Origin: Acidimicrobiaceae bacterium
GTDB lineage: Bacteria; Actinomycetota; Acidimicrobiia; Acidimicrobiales; UBA10347
Direction: 5' to 3'
DNA: 5,353 nt
Assembly (NCBI GenBank): GCA_003485885.1
Contig: DNHM01000433.1
Location: forward strand, 1 to 5,353
Shown: positions 1 through 5,317 of the stretch, piece after piece
Layout of the letters: every line of letters starts with the position of its first letter
How positions within the stretch are numbered: position 1 is the stretch's first letter
Position numbers and translations under genes: made by a program
Notes under the pieces: generated by a model
Seen by the model: the letters and a program-made list of their open reading frames with translations, nothing else
Told to the model about the DNA's origin: nothing
Databases searched by the model: none

Positions 1-389
1 CGCTCGATGAATTCGGCGATCAGTTGCAGGTCGTCCGGGTTGTTGGGATCCAGGCGGCGAAACGAGAAACCCTCGGGCAACGCATGAACGTCGGGCAACG
101 CATCAGGCAGCAGCTGTATGCGGCCGGTGCCGAGTAGCTCACCGCCAGCAGCCGCCGCAATCTGCTGCCATGCCTGCATGGTTGGTGCCATGTCTGCCGT
201 GGCGCTGCGAAGCAGATCCTCGGCCGCCGGATCGCAGGTGACCACAAAGTGTTCGCCGATCACATATCCAGCAGTGACATGGTTTTCGGCCCGAGCAGGA
301 TGCCCAAGAACCGTCACACCAGACTCCGACCAGAGCCTCTCGTCCGCACCCATCGAGCGCAGCAGGTCGCAAAAGAACGGAGTGAACAT
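1..389 (-). CDS. N-terminal 129 residues of a probable GNAT-family acetyltransferase (runs off window)
   Basis: An open minus-strand frame starts with ATG at 389-387 and continues to the window edge without a stop; only the N-terminal part is present. The protein begins MFTPFFCDLLRSMGADE. Residues 1-105 have no motif I can name. From about residue 108 (GFSFRRLDPNNPDDLQLIAE) it resembles the first strand and helix of a GNAT acetyltransferase domain, as in actinobacterial GNAT proteins with an extra N-terminal domain. The acetyl-CoA-binding motif (R/Q-x-x-G-x-G/A) would lie outside the window, so the family call is an inference. The start lies 9 nt after the stop of the ABC transporter gene and no good Shine-Dalgarno is visible; an in-frame TTG sits immediately before the ATG. 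The tight spacing suggests co-transcription with the transporter pair, but no functional link can be read. Confidence 0.6.
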   Translation of the reverse strand, partial: MFTPFFCDLLRSMGADERLWSESGVTVLGHPARAENHVTAGYVIGEHFVVTCDPAAEDLLRSATADMAPTMQAWQQIAAAAGGELLGTGRIQLLPDALPDVHALPEGFSFRRLDPNNPDDLQLIAEFIE

Positions 390-398
390 CAACCCAGA

Positions 399-2258
399 TT
401 AGAGGTCGAAAGCGGCCGGGCGTTGCGTGTTGCCAACCCACGCTTGGTGGAGACGGCCATAGATGCCGCCGGCCCCAACAAGTTCGGCATGCGAACCTAC
501 TTCGACAATCTCGCCCTGGTCGAAGACCACGATGAGGTCGGCGGCTTCGGCCGTCGCCAACCGGTGAGCGATCGAGACCACAGTGCGGCCGCTGGACAGG
601 CGGGCGATCGTCTCGGTCAGCGCCCGATCTGTTTCAGGGTCGACCGACGACGTCGCCTCGTCGAGCACGAGGAGACCAGGATCGGCCAGAGCAGCCCTGA
701 TCAGGGCGACTAACTGGCGCTCGCCAACACTGAGATAGTCACCACGTGCGCCCACCTCGGTATCGAGTCCCTCGGGAAGGCCTGCTACCCAACCATCCAG
801 TTCAAGCGTGACCACGGCGGCTTCGATGTCGGCATCGGTCGCGCCGACCCGACCCAGACGGAGGTTCTCTCGCAGCGTCGTGTCGAACAAGAAGCCATCC
901 TGGGGCACCATACGAACCGACGTAAGGCGCGACTCTGGCGACACCGAATCAAGCCGTATGCCACCCAACTCAATAGAACCATCAGTGGGATCCGCGAGAC
1001 GGCACAGCAGTTTCGCAAAAGTGGTCTTGCCTGAACCGGTTTCGCCGACCACGGCCACGTTGGTGGAAGCGGGGATGTGCAGCGAGACGTTGCGCAGCAC
1101 CCGCGGTCCGGTGCGGTACGAGAAGTCGACGTTCGTAGCCGTGATCGACAACGCCTCGCGAGGTAGCTCATTGCCAGCGTCTGACTCGATGACGTCGACG
1201 GGCATGTCGAGGAGCTCAAGAATTTTGCGCCAGCCAGCAATGGCTTCCTGGGTCCTGTCCGTGGTCTCGCCCAGCTCGCCAATGGGTTCATTCAGAAGTG
1301 TGATCAGGAACAGGACCGCGACCAAGGTGCCCCCGCTGAGTCCCCAGTTGTCGCGCTGCCAGATCCCAACGGCAAAGGCTGCAGCCAATGCAAGAGACCC
1401 GAAGAAGTCACCGGTCGAAAAGACCATCGCCATGAACTTGTTTCGACGGATACCAGCTGTATAGCGCTGGTCTGTCGCCTCGCGAACCCGGCTCTCGGCC
1501 CGCTCACCAACGCCGTAGGCCCGCACCGTGCCTGCACCAATGATGGCTTCATTTGCTCGACCGACCATGAAAGCAACCGAGGCACGCAACGTGTCATAGG
1601 CCACGAGTTGTTTACCCTGCACCCACTTCATGAACGGCACGGTGGGCATGAACGTGATGAAGACGATCAACGCCAGTTGCCAGCTGTATAACGCCATAAC
1701 GACGAAGACCCCCAGGATCACCATGGGGCCGACCGTCCAGGTGAGCAAGCCCCACTCACAGAACCGGCTAATAGCTTGCACGTCGGACGTGACTCGTGTC
1801 AGGAAGGTACCGCTGCTGCTGTCGACGTGATCGGCCAGGCTCAGCTTGTGGACATGAGCGAACGCCCGGGTTCGCAGGCCATAGATCGCAGCTTCGGCGT
1901 TGGCGATCATGCGGCGTCGGGCAATGATCGCCACAACCGTGGAACCGAGGACAATAGCGATGGCGATCAGGGCAAAGGTCACCACCTGACCCATGTCGAC
2001 CAGGACTGAGCCCGATGCGTCGGTTGAGATTGCTTGATCGATCGTGCGCTGGATGACAACCGGAATCACGATGCGCCCAACAGCCACGGCGAGGCCCATG
2101 ATGATCGTGGAGATCAGCCCAGTGCGCAGTTCGGGGCTCTCTTCAACACCCCGGCGAAACAGTTTCCAGGCGCCAAGACTCGGCTCGGCCGGCTCGGAAA
2201 CACCGCCGGTTATGTCCTGCTCAGTCACATCAGACACGTTCAGCCTCGGCTTCCTCAT
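399..2258 (-). CDS. ABC exporter half-transporter, subunit with intact catalytic glutamate (TMD-NBD fusion)
   Basis: This is a fused membrane-ATPase protein of up to 619 residues, the usual length for a type IV ABC exporter half (MsbA/TM288-like). Residues 1-30 are a polar acidic lead. Hydrophobic segments at roughly 47-70, 88-113, 170-192, 193-212, 275-300 and 308-325 make the six-helix membrane domain. The ATPase domain has A-loop Tyr381, Walker A GETGSGKTT (405-413), Q-loop Gln453, X-loop TEVGARG, signature LSVGERQ (509-515), Walker B LLVLDE (529-534) with catalytic Glu534, D-loop SSVD and switch His565. The signature departs from LSGGQRQ by Val and Glu. It overlaps the end of the other half-transporter gene, so the two are probably co-translated and form a heterodimer. 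The ATG at 2258 lacks a visible Shine-Dalgarno; a GTG at 2237 has one and would give 612 residues. Substrate and direction of transport are unknown; drug, lipid or peptide export are all possible. Confidence 0.95.
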   Translation of the reverse strand: MRKPRLNVSDVTEQDITGGVSEPAEPSLGAWKLFRRGVEESPELRTGLISTIIMGLAVAVGRIVIPVVIQRTIDQAISTDASGSVLVDMGQVVTFALIAIAIVLGSTVVAIIARRRMIANAEAAIYGLRTRAFAHVHKLSLADHVDSSSGTFLTRVTSDVQAISRFCEWGLLTWTVGPMVILGVFVVMALYSWQLALIVFITFMPTVPFMKWVQGKQLVAYDTLRASVAFMVGRANEAIIGAGTVRAYGVGERAESRVREATDQRYTAGIRRNKFMAMVFSTGDFFGSLALAAAFAVGIWQRDNWGLSGGTLVAVLFLITLLNEPIGELGETTDRTQEAIAGWRKILELLDMPVDVIESDAGNELPREALSITATNVDFSYRTGPRVLRNVSLHIPASTNVAVVGETGSGKTTFAKLLCRLADPTDGSIELGGIRLDSVSPESRLTSVRMVPQDGFLFDTTLRENLRLGRVGATDADIEAAVVTLELDGWVAGLPEGLDTEVGARGDYLSVGERQLVALIRAALADPGLLVLDEATSSVDPETDRALTETIARLSSGRTVVSIAHRLATAEAADLIVVFDQGEIVEVGSHAELVGAGGIYGRLHQAWVGNTQRPAAFDL

Positions 2259-3990
2259 ACGCGGTCGCCAGCGCGAGATAGTCAGGATTTGCCAGTAGCT
2301 CCTCGTGGGTACCGCGACCAGCGATACGGCCAGCCTTCACGAAGACAACCCGGTCAGCCAGCCGGATGGTGGACAGACGGTGGGCAACGATGAGCATCGA
2401 GGGGGCATGTTCGCTATCTCGGAGCGCATCGAGGATCTGACGTTCGATAGCGGCGTCGACCGCGCTTGTGGCATCGTCGAGCACAACAAGGCGAGGTTGC
2501 CCCGCGAGTGCTCGGGCCAAAGCGACACGCTGACGCTGCCCACCCGAGAGCGTCATGCCCCGTTCGCCAACCACAGTCGACGTGTTATCCGGAAGTGCGG
2601 TCACGAAGCCGGTTGCGCCAGCCGTGGCGATCGCACCGTCGATTTCGCACCGTTCGATGCCGTTGCGCTCCAAACCGACATTGGCGTCGATCGTGTCGCC
2701 GAATAGGAAGGCTTCTTGAAAAGCGATGCGGATCGCATCGGTACGTACCGCTGGATCGAGATCGTCGATCGGAATGCCACCAAAGGTGATCCGGCCCCCA
2801 AGAGGTTCGAGGAGGCCAGCGAGTGCGGATACCAGCGTGGACTTGCCGCTGCCGGTTGCACCAACCAGCGCGACCGTCTCGCCAGCACGTACCTCGAGAT
2901 CAACATCGTCGATGATGACCTGATCGCCGAATCCCAAGATGACGTGTTCGAAGCGCAGGTCAGCATCGGCGTCGGTCAACATCTGGCCAGCTCCCGGCTC
3001 AGCGAATGGTTCATCGAGGACCGAGTGCAACCGAGCGCTCGCAGCCCGGGCAATCGGCACATTCTGCAAGAAGTAGCCCAAGATCCGCAGCGGAAGACTG
3101 AGTGTGGCGAACAACGCCGAGATCGCAATGAGCCCGCCAACAGTGGCCGCGCCGCTCTCGACCCGCCATGCGCCAATAAGGATGACCAGGACGATGCCAA
3201 GGCTGGGCACGGCGTTTAGTGTCGACTCGAAGATCGCACGTAACGTGCCGACCCGGACGCGATGTTGGCGCAGTTCCTCGGCCTCGGCGTTGAATCGGGC
3301 CGTCTCTGCTTGTTCCCGACCCAACAGCTTCACCACGAGTGCGCCGTCAAAACTCTCATGGGCGACGGCGGCCACCTTGCCGACCGACGCTTGTTGTTGG
3401 GTCGCTGGGACCGAGACTCGCTGGGTATAGACCCGGTTGAGCACGATCGAGATGGGGAAGATGGCGAACGCCAGCAACGCCAACAATGGATCAACCAGGA
3501 ACATGGCGATGGCAGCGAAGATGGCCATGAACAGTGCGGCAAAGGCGAACGGCAAGGGATGCAAGACCTCGGTCACTGTGTCGGAGTCGGTGTCGACATG
3601 TGCAAGGAGATCACCTGAGGATCGCCGTCGATAGAACGACATCGGCAAGCGCACGTACGCATGGGCCAAATCCCTGCGAAAGCCCCGGGAAACACGCTCG
3701 GCGGTCATGCCAGCGAAATAACGCCGGGCGACCACACCAATAATACGAATCACCACGACCGAGAGCAGCACGGCTGCCCAACCAGCCAAACTCGATGACG
3801 AGATGTCTTCGCCTTGCTCGAATACTGGCAGGATGACGTCGTCGACAAGGCGGCCAAGAATCATCGCACTCATCACGGCACCAGCGGCAAATACCGCGCC
3901 GCCAAGCACCGCCACCGTGAAGACCGGCCAATGAGGGCGAACCATCCGGCCGATGAATCGGATTGACTCACCTACCTCTGATTTCGCCAC
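2230..3990 (-). CDS. ABC exporter half-transporter, subunit with degenerate ATPase site (Asp for catalytic Glu)
   Basis: This is a 586-residue membrane-ATPase fusion. Hydrophobic segments at about 22-46, 66-88, 146-166, 167-186, 259-277 and 281-300 form the membrane domain. The ATPase domain carries Walker A GATGSGKST (377-385), Q-loop Gln425, X-loop VVGERG, canonical signature LSGGQRQ (481-487), Walker B LVVLD (501-505) followed by Asp506 where catalytic Glu is expected, D-loop SAVD (509-512) and switch His537. The A-loop aromatic appears to be Phe354. Asp after Walker B is typical of the degenerate partner in heterodimeric exporters such as TM287/TM288, BmrCD and LmrCD. The partner is the overlapping downstream gene. 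The start is GTG at 3990-3988, directly after an in-frame TAG, so it cannot be longer; no clear Shine-Dalgarno is seen, and Met16 is a weaker alternative. It is probably the first gene of its operon, after a 473-nt spacer. Confidence 0.95.
   Translation of the reverse strand: MAKSEVGESIRFIGRMVRPHWPVFTVAVLGGAVFAAGAVMSAMILGRLVDDVILPVFEQGEDISSSSLAGWAAVLLSVVVIRIIGVVARRYFAGMTAERVSRGFRRDLAHAYVRLPMSFYRRRSSGDLLAHVDTDSDTVTEVLHPLPFAFAALFMAIFAAIAMFLVDPLLALLAFAIFPISIVLNRVYTQRVSVPATQQQASVGKVAAVAHESFDGALVVKLLGREQAETARFNAEAEELRQHRVRVGTLRAIFESTLNAVPSLGIVLVILIGAWRVESGAATVGGLIAISALFATLSLPLRILGYFLQNVPIARAASARLHSVLDEPFAEPGAGQMLTDADADLRFEHVILGFGDQVIIDDVDLEVRAGETVALVGATGSGKSTLVSALAGLLEPLGGRITFGGIPIDDLDPAVRTDAIRIAFQEAFLFGDTIDANVGLERNGIERCEIDGAIATAGATGFVTALPDNTSTVVGERGMTLSGGQRQRVALARALAGQPRLVVLDDATSAVDAAIERQILDALRDSEHAPSMLIVAHRLSTIRLADRVVFVKAGRIAGRGTHEELLANPDYLALATAYEEAEAERV
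2235..2247 (-). promoter_or_regulatory. Ribosome binding site suggesting an alternative GTG start for the downstream ABC gene
   Basis: On the minus strand GAGG (2247-2244) is followed by 6 nt and then GTG (2237-2235), which is codon 8 of the longer reading. The longer ATG start at 2258 has no purine-rich stretch in front of it. Starting at GTG would reduce the overlap with the upstream ABC gene from 29 to 8 nt (GTGTCTGA), a more usual coupling geometry. The seven residues lost are not part of any transporter domain. This is a judgement from spacing alone. Confidence 0.35.
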
Positions 3991-4040
3991 CTAGTAACGG
4001 TAGCGCTCAAAGCGAAGACTCGACAGTGAATTAGAACACA

Positions 4041-4181
4041 GTGTCTCACCCCTCCGATCGGGGGTAGTACGCCTTTCAGCTCGTCCCTCGCCGAAACGCT
4101 GTCGACGACCTTTCCACCTAGCGGTCCCGGCAACCGCTGAGATTTCTGGAGTTCGTCGGACACCTGCCGGGACCGTCGACC
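4041..4181. repeat. 141-bp direct repeat, copy A
   Basis: This copy aligns without gaps to 4269-4409 at a constant offset of 228 nt. I count 11 differences in 141 positions (4042, 4051, 4057, 4060, 4106, 4117, 4136, 4148, 4163, 4165, 4170), about 92% identity. It contains one 15-bp motif GGGGTAGTACGCCTT (4061-4075) and a perfect 11-bp inverted repeat (4122-4132 with 4165-4175). Its low-coordinate edge is about 50 nt upstream of the ABC operon start codon, so it may touch the promoter region. It does not resemble an insertion sequence, and no transposase is nearby. A dispersed intergenic repeat of the REP, MIRU or MITE kind is the best guess. Confidence 0.9.
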
Positions 4182-4303
4182 AACACAGCTCACGAAGCCG
4201 CCGCGAAGCAAGGCGTACTACCCCGCCTGCTCCGTCGGCTGCCGCCCGCTCGTCCCTCGCTCCCACCCGCGTCTCACCGCTCCGCTCAGGGGTAGTACGC
4301 CTT
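4061..4303. repeat. 15-bp motif GGGGTAGTACGCCTT in three copies, orientation + / - / +
   Basis: Exact copies lie at 4061-4075 (+), 4210-4224 (-, reading AAGGCGTACTACCCC) and 4289-4303 (+). The first two bound a 164-bp segment as perfect terminal inverted repeats; the last two could form a 15-bp stem around a 64-nt loop. The two pairings exclude one another. A related 13-bp piece, GCTCGTCCCTCGC, also appears three times (4079-4091, 4248-4260, 4307-4319), so the 87 nt between the long copies is itself assembled from fragments of the element. No matching target-site duplication is evident at 4055-4060 against 4225-4230. Confidence 0.9.
4122..4175. repeat. Perfect 11-bp inverted repeat inside copy A (possible hairpin)
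   Basis: CGGTCCCGGCA at 4122-4132 is matched by TGCCGGGACCG at 4165-4175, leaving a 32-nt loop. In RNA or single-stranded DNA this would form a strong GC stem. The equivalent arms in copy B (4350-4360 and 4393-4403) pair imperfectly. There is no T-run on the minus strand after the low-coordinate arm, so it is not a typical intrinsic terminator. Confidence 0.6.
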
Positions 4304-4409
4304 TCAGCTCGTCCCTCGCCGAAACGCTGTCGATGACCTTTCCAGCTAGCGGTCCCGGCAACCTCTGAGATTTCTAGAGTTCGTCGGACATCGGCCGCGA
4401 CCGTCGACC
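4269..4409. repeat. 141-bp direct repeat, copy B
   Basis: This is the second copy of the element at 4041-4181, in the same orientation and separated from it by 87 nt. It keeps the 15-bp motif (4289-4303) exactly. Two of its differences (4393 and 4398) fall in the 3' arm of the 11-bp inverted repeat and weaken it, so the hairpin is perfect in copy A only. The boundaries are set by where identity with copy A ends; both copies end with GACCGTCGACC. Confidence 0.9.
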
Positions 4410-4425
4410 GAGAGGCTCTAGAACA

Positions 4426-4454
4426 GCAATAGCGAGCCCTCGGCGAGCGATTGC
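4426..4454 (-). terminator. Imperfect stem-loop after the zinc-ribbon gene, weak terminator candidate
   Basis: Ten nt after the TAA stop, GCAAT and ATTGC form the outer stem, followed inward by a mismatch, a GC/GC pair step, a two-base mismatch and GCC/GGC around a 3-nt loop. On the minus strand the following bases are TGTTCTAGAG, with only a scattered set of T residues. The placement suits a transcript end, but the structure is broken and the T-tract poor; it could equally be chance or part of the repeat region. Confidence 0.25.
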
Positions 4455-4463
4455 GGACTACCG

Positions 4464-4724
4464 TTAGTCGTCTTTGAGAGCCACGGCGTTGGGGGTTACG
4501 TTCATCTTGGGTTCGTAGGCAGCGGCTGCTTCGCCGGTTGCTTCGCCCTGCTGGCTGGCCTTGAGTTCGGCGATGCAGTCCTGGCACGGAGCGTAGGAGT
4601 CCGCGGCCATGGTCTTCTCGCACCGGGGACACGGGTACGACGACAGATCGAATTGTGTGCGCTCGGGAAATACCGTTGGTGCAGGCTTGACGACCTCGGT
4701 GGCGCTCTTGTCTGCGGTACTCAT
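4464..4724 (-). CDS. Small zinc-ribbon-like protein, 86 aa, function unknown
   Basis: The product is an 86-residue soluble protein with no signal peptide or membrane segment. Its core is CPRC (Cys32, Cys35), 11 residues, then CQDC (Cys47, Cys50), the pattern of a small treble-clef or zinc-ribbon knuckle likely to bind one Zn(II). Residues 1-24 (rich in Thr, Pro and Lys) and about 55-86 (rich in Ala, Glu and Gly) look disordered. I do not recognise a named family. The ATG at 4724 overlaps the stop of an upstream mini-ORF as ATGA and has no clear Shine-Dalgarno, so translation probably depends on coupling to the DUF3501 gene, whose stop ends 30 nt upstream. The shared operon suggests a partner or accessory role to DUF3501. 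A lone DNA- or RNA-binding zinc protein is an alternative. The gene is real by its four-Cys motif and operon position; the function is unknown. Confidence 0.8.
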   Translation of the reverse strand: MSTADKSATEVVKPAPTVFPERTQFDLSSYPCPRCEKTMAADSYAPCQDCIAELKASQQGEATGEAAAAYEPKMNVTPNAVALKDD

Positions 4725-4758
4725 ATCTCGCTGCTGCTCATACTTTGATGGTGCTCAT
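4721..4758 (-). promoter_or_regulatory. Chain of three ATGA stop/start overlaps (two 6-codon mini-ORFs) between DUF3501 and zinc-ribbon genes
   Basis: On the minus strand the DUF3501 stop TGA (4757-4755) lies in an ATGA whose ATG (4758) opens a mini-ORF reading MSTIKV-stop. That stop (4740-4738) lies in a second ATGA whose ATG (4741) opens MSSSEI-stop. That stop (4723-4721) lies in a third ATGA whose ATG (4724) starts the zinc-ribbon gene. The three ATGs are exactly 17 nt apart, so each step changes frame. The first two 17-nt units match at 12 of 17 positions, which suggests a small tandem duplication. ATGA overlaps are established sites of termination-reinitiation; a relay of three is my inference. 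Confidence 0.5.
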
Positions 4759-5315
4759 AGTCGTGCGAGGTCCTCGGTGAGTGCAGCGATCTGTTCTGAC
4801 GTGAACGTCAGGTTCGACTCTAGACCTTCGAAGTCGGTTCCGATGGCGACGGGCGTTTGGCCTTCGACCTGGAAGCGGAGGTACTGCACGGCGCTGATCC
4901 GGTCATCGCCAACCTGTGCCGGATCGAAGGTCGCGAAGACCTTGCTGCCGTCCGCGAACGAGACGTACAGCCGCGCTTGTAGGCCACGCCATTCAGTGAG
5001 CAGCCGTGACCGTTCGTCGGCATCGGGGACCTCGATCAGCAGCACACAACCGATATCGCCGGGGCTCCCAAGCAGTGCGTTATACGTGTCGATCTCGTGC
5101 ACGATGTCGGCCTCGCGTACGATTCGCTCGACCCGCATGATCTCTTGGATCTGGTAACGAAGCGTGTCCCGATTTTCGAAGAGGACGGTCAGGTTCTCGT
5201 GCAGATCCACCCGACGCAGCCTCTTCGCCGCCATCGCCAGCGGTCGACTCGCTACCCGGTTGTCTTCGTAGGTGGCGAAGTCAACGATGTCGTTTCGCTC
5301 AACCAGACGTCGCAT
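4755..5315 (-). CDS. DUF3501 family protein
   Basis: The 186-residue product matches what I know of DUF3501 over its full length (family members are about 190-200 residues). Recognisable blocks are the N-terminal RRLVERNDIVDFATYE, the central block LFENRDTLRYQIQEIMRVER (45-64), HEIDTYNALLG (73-83) with its acidic and Asn residues, and IEVPDADERSRLL (94-106). No signal peptide or membrane helix is seen, so it should be cytoplasmic. The biochemical role of the family is not known to me; its genes usually neighbour rubrerythrin and heterodisulfide-reductase-like Fe-S protein genes, hinting at redox or oxidative-stress work. The ATG at 5315 follows the previous gene's stop by 2 nt, and its own stop feeds into the ATGA chain leading to the zinc-ribbon gene. 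Only weak Shine-Dalgarno sequence (GGGCTG) precedes it, again pointing to coupling. Confidence 0.85.
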   Translation of the reverse strand: MRRLVERNDIVDFATYEDNRVASRPLAMAAKRLRRVDLHENLTVLFENRDTLRYQIQEIMRVERIVREADIVHEIDTYNALLGSPGDIGCVLLIEVPDADERSRLLTEWRGLQARLYVSFADGSKVFATFDPAQVGDDRISAVQYLRFQVEGQTPVAIGTDFEGLESNLTFTSEQIAALTEDLARL

Positions 5316-5317
5316 GT

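Larger units (their letters stand above)
3991..4463. other. 473-nt repeat-rich spacer between two minus-strand operons
   Basis: No credible gene is present. The minus strand is open across most of it (to 3991), but the peptide is arginine-rich, repeats with the DNA repeat and changes freely between copies. The spacer holds two 141-bp direct repeats, a 15-bp motif in three copies of alternating orientation, and an imperfect hairpin just after the zinc-ribbon stop codon. The promoter of the ABC operon should lie in the low-coordinate end; on the minus strand TCTAAT near 4037-4032 could be a -10 element, but I see no convincing -35 partner, so I do not list it separately. No tRNA or recognisable riboswitch was seen. 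Confidence 0.7.

Noticed and set aside
139..441. 100-residue minus-strand frame over the end of the ABC gene and the start of the acetyltransferase gene
   Set aside because: It crosses a gene boundary out of frame with both neighbours and shows no family motif; the frame starting at 389 has better composition and operon spacing.
808..1464. 218-residue plus-strand frame opposite the ABC ATPase domain
   Set aside because: It is an antisense shadow of a strongly conserved ATPase domain, rich in Ser, Pro and Arg, as expected from a GC-rich opposite strand.
4050..4066. Palindromic CCGATCGG flanked by C and G runs as an operator
   Set aside because: The palindrome has no loop and is not kept in copy B, where two of the changes fall within it; no regulator gene is in the window to suggest a site.
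4041..4409. CRISPR array
   Set aside because: There are only two long copies with one 87-nt gap that itself contains fragments of the repeat; the repeat length and lack of spacer series do not fit.
3995..4466. 9-bp inverted pair TAACGGTAG (3995-4003) and CTACCGTTA (4458-4466) at the two ends of the spacer
   Set aside because: It would mark the ends of an inserted block, but nine bases without extension, one copy running into the zinc-ribbon stop codon, is within chance.
3991..4632. 213-residue minus-strand reading frame across the spacer and into the zinc-ribbon gene
   Set aside because: Its first part overlaps the real zinc-ribbon gene in another frame. The rest translates the 141-bp repeats into arginine-rich peptide whose differences between copies are mostly amino-acid changing.
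4609..5157. 182-residue plus-strand frame opposite DUF3501 and the zinc-ribbon gene
   Set aside because: It spans two real minus-strand genes and their junction, is Ser/Arg-rich and has no recognisable domain.
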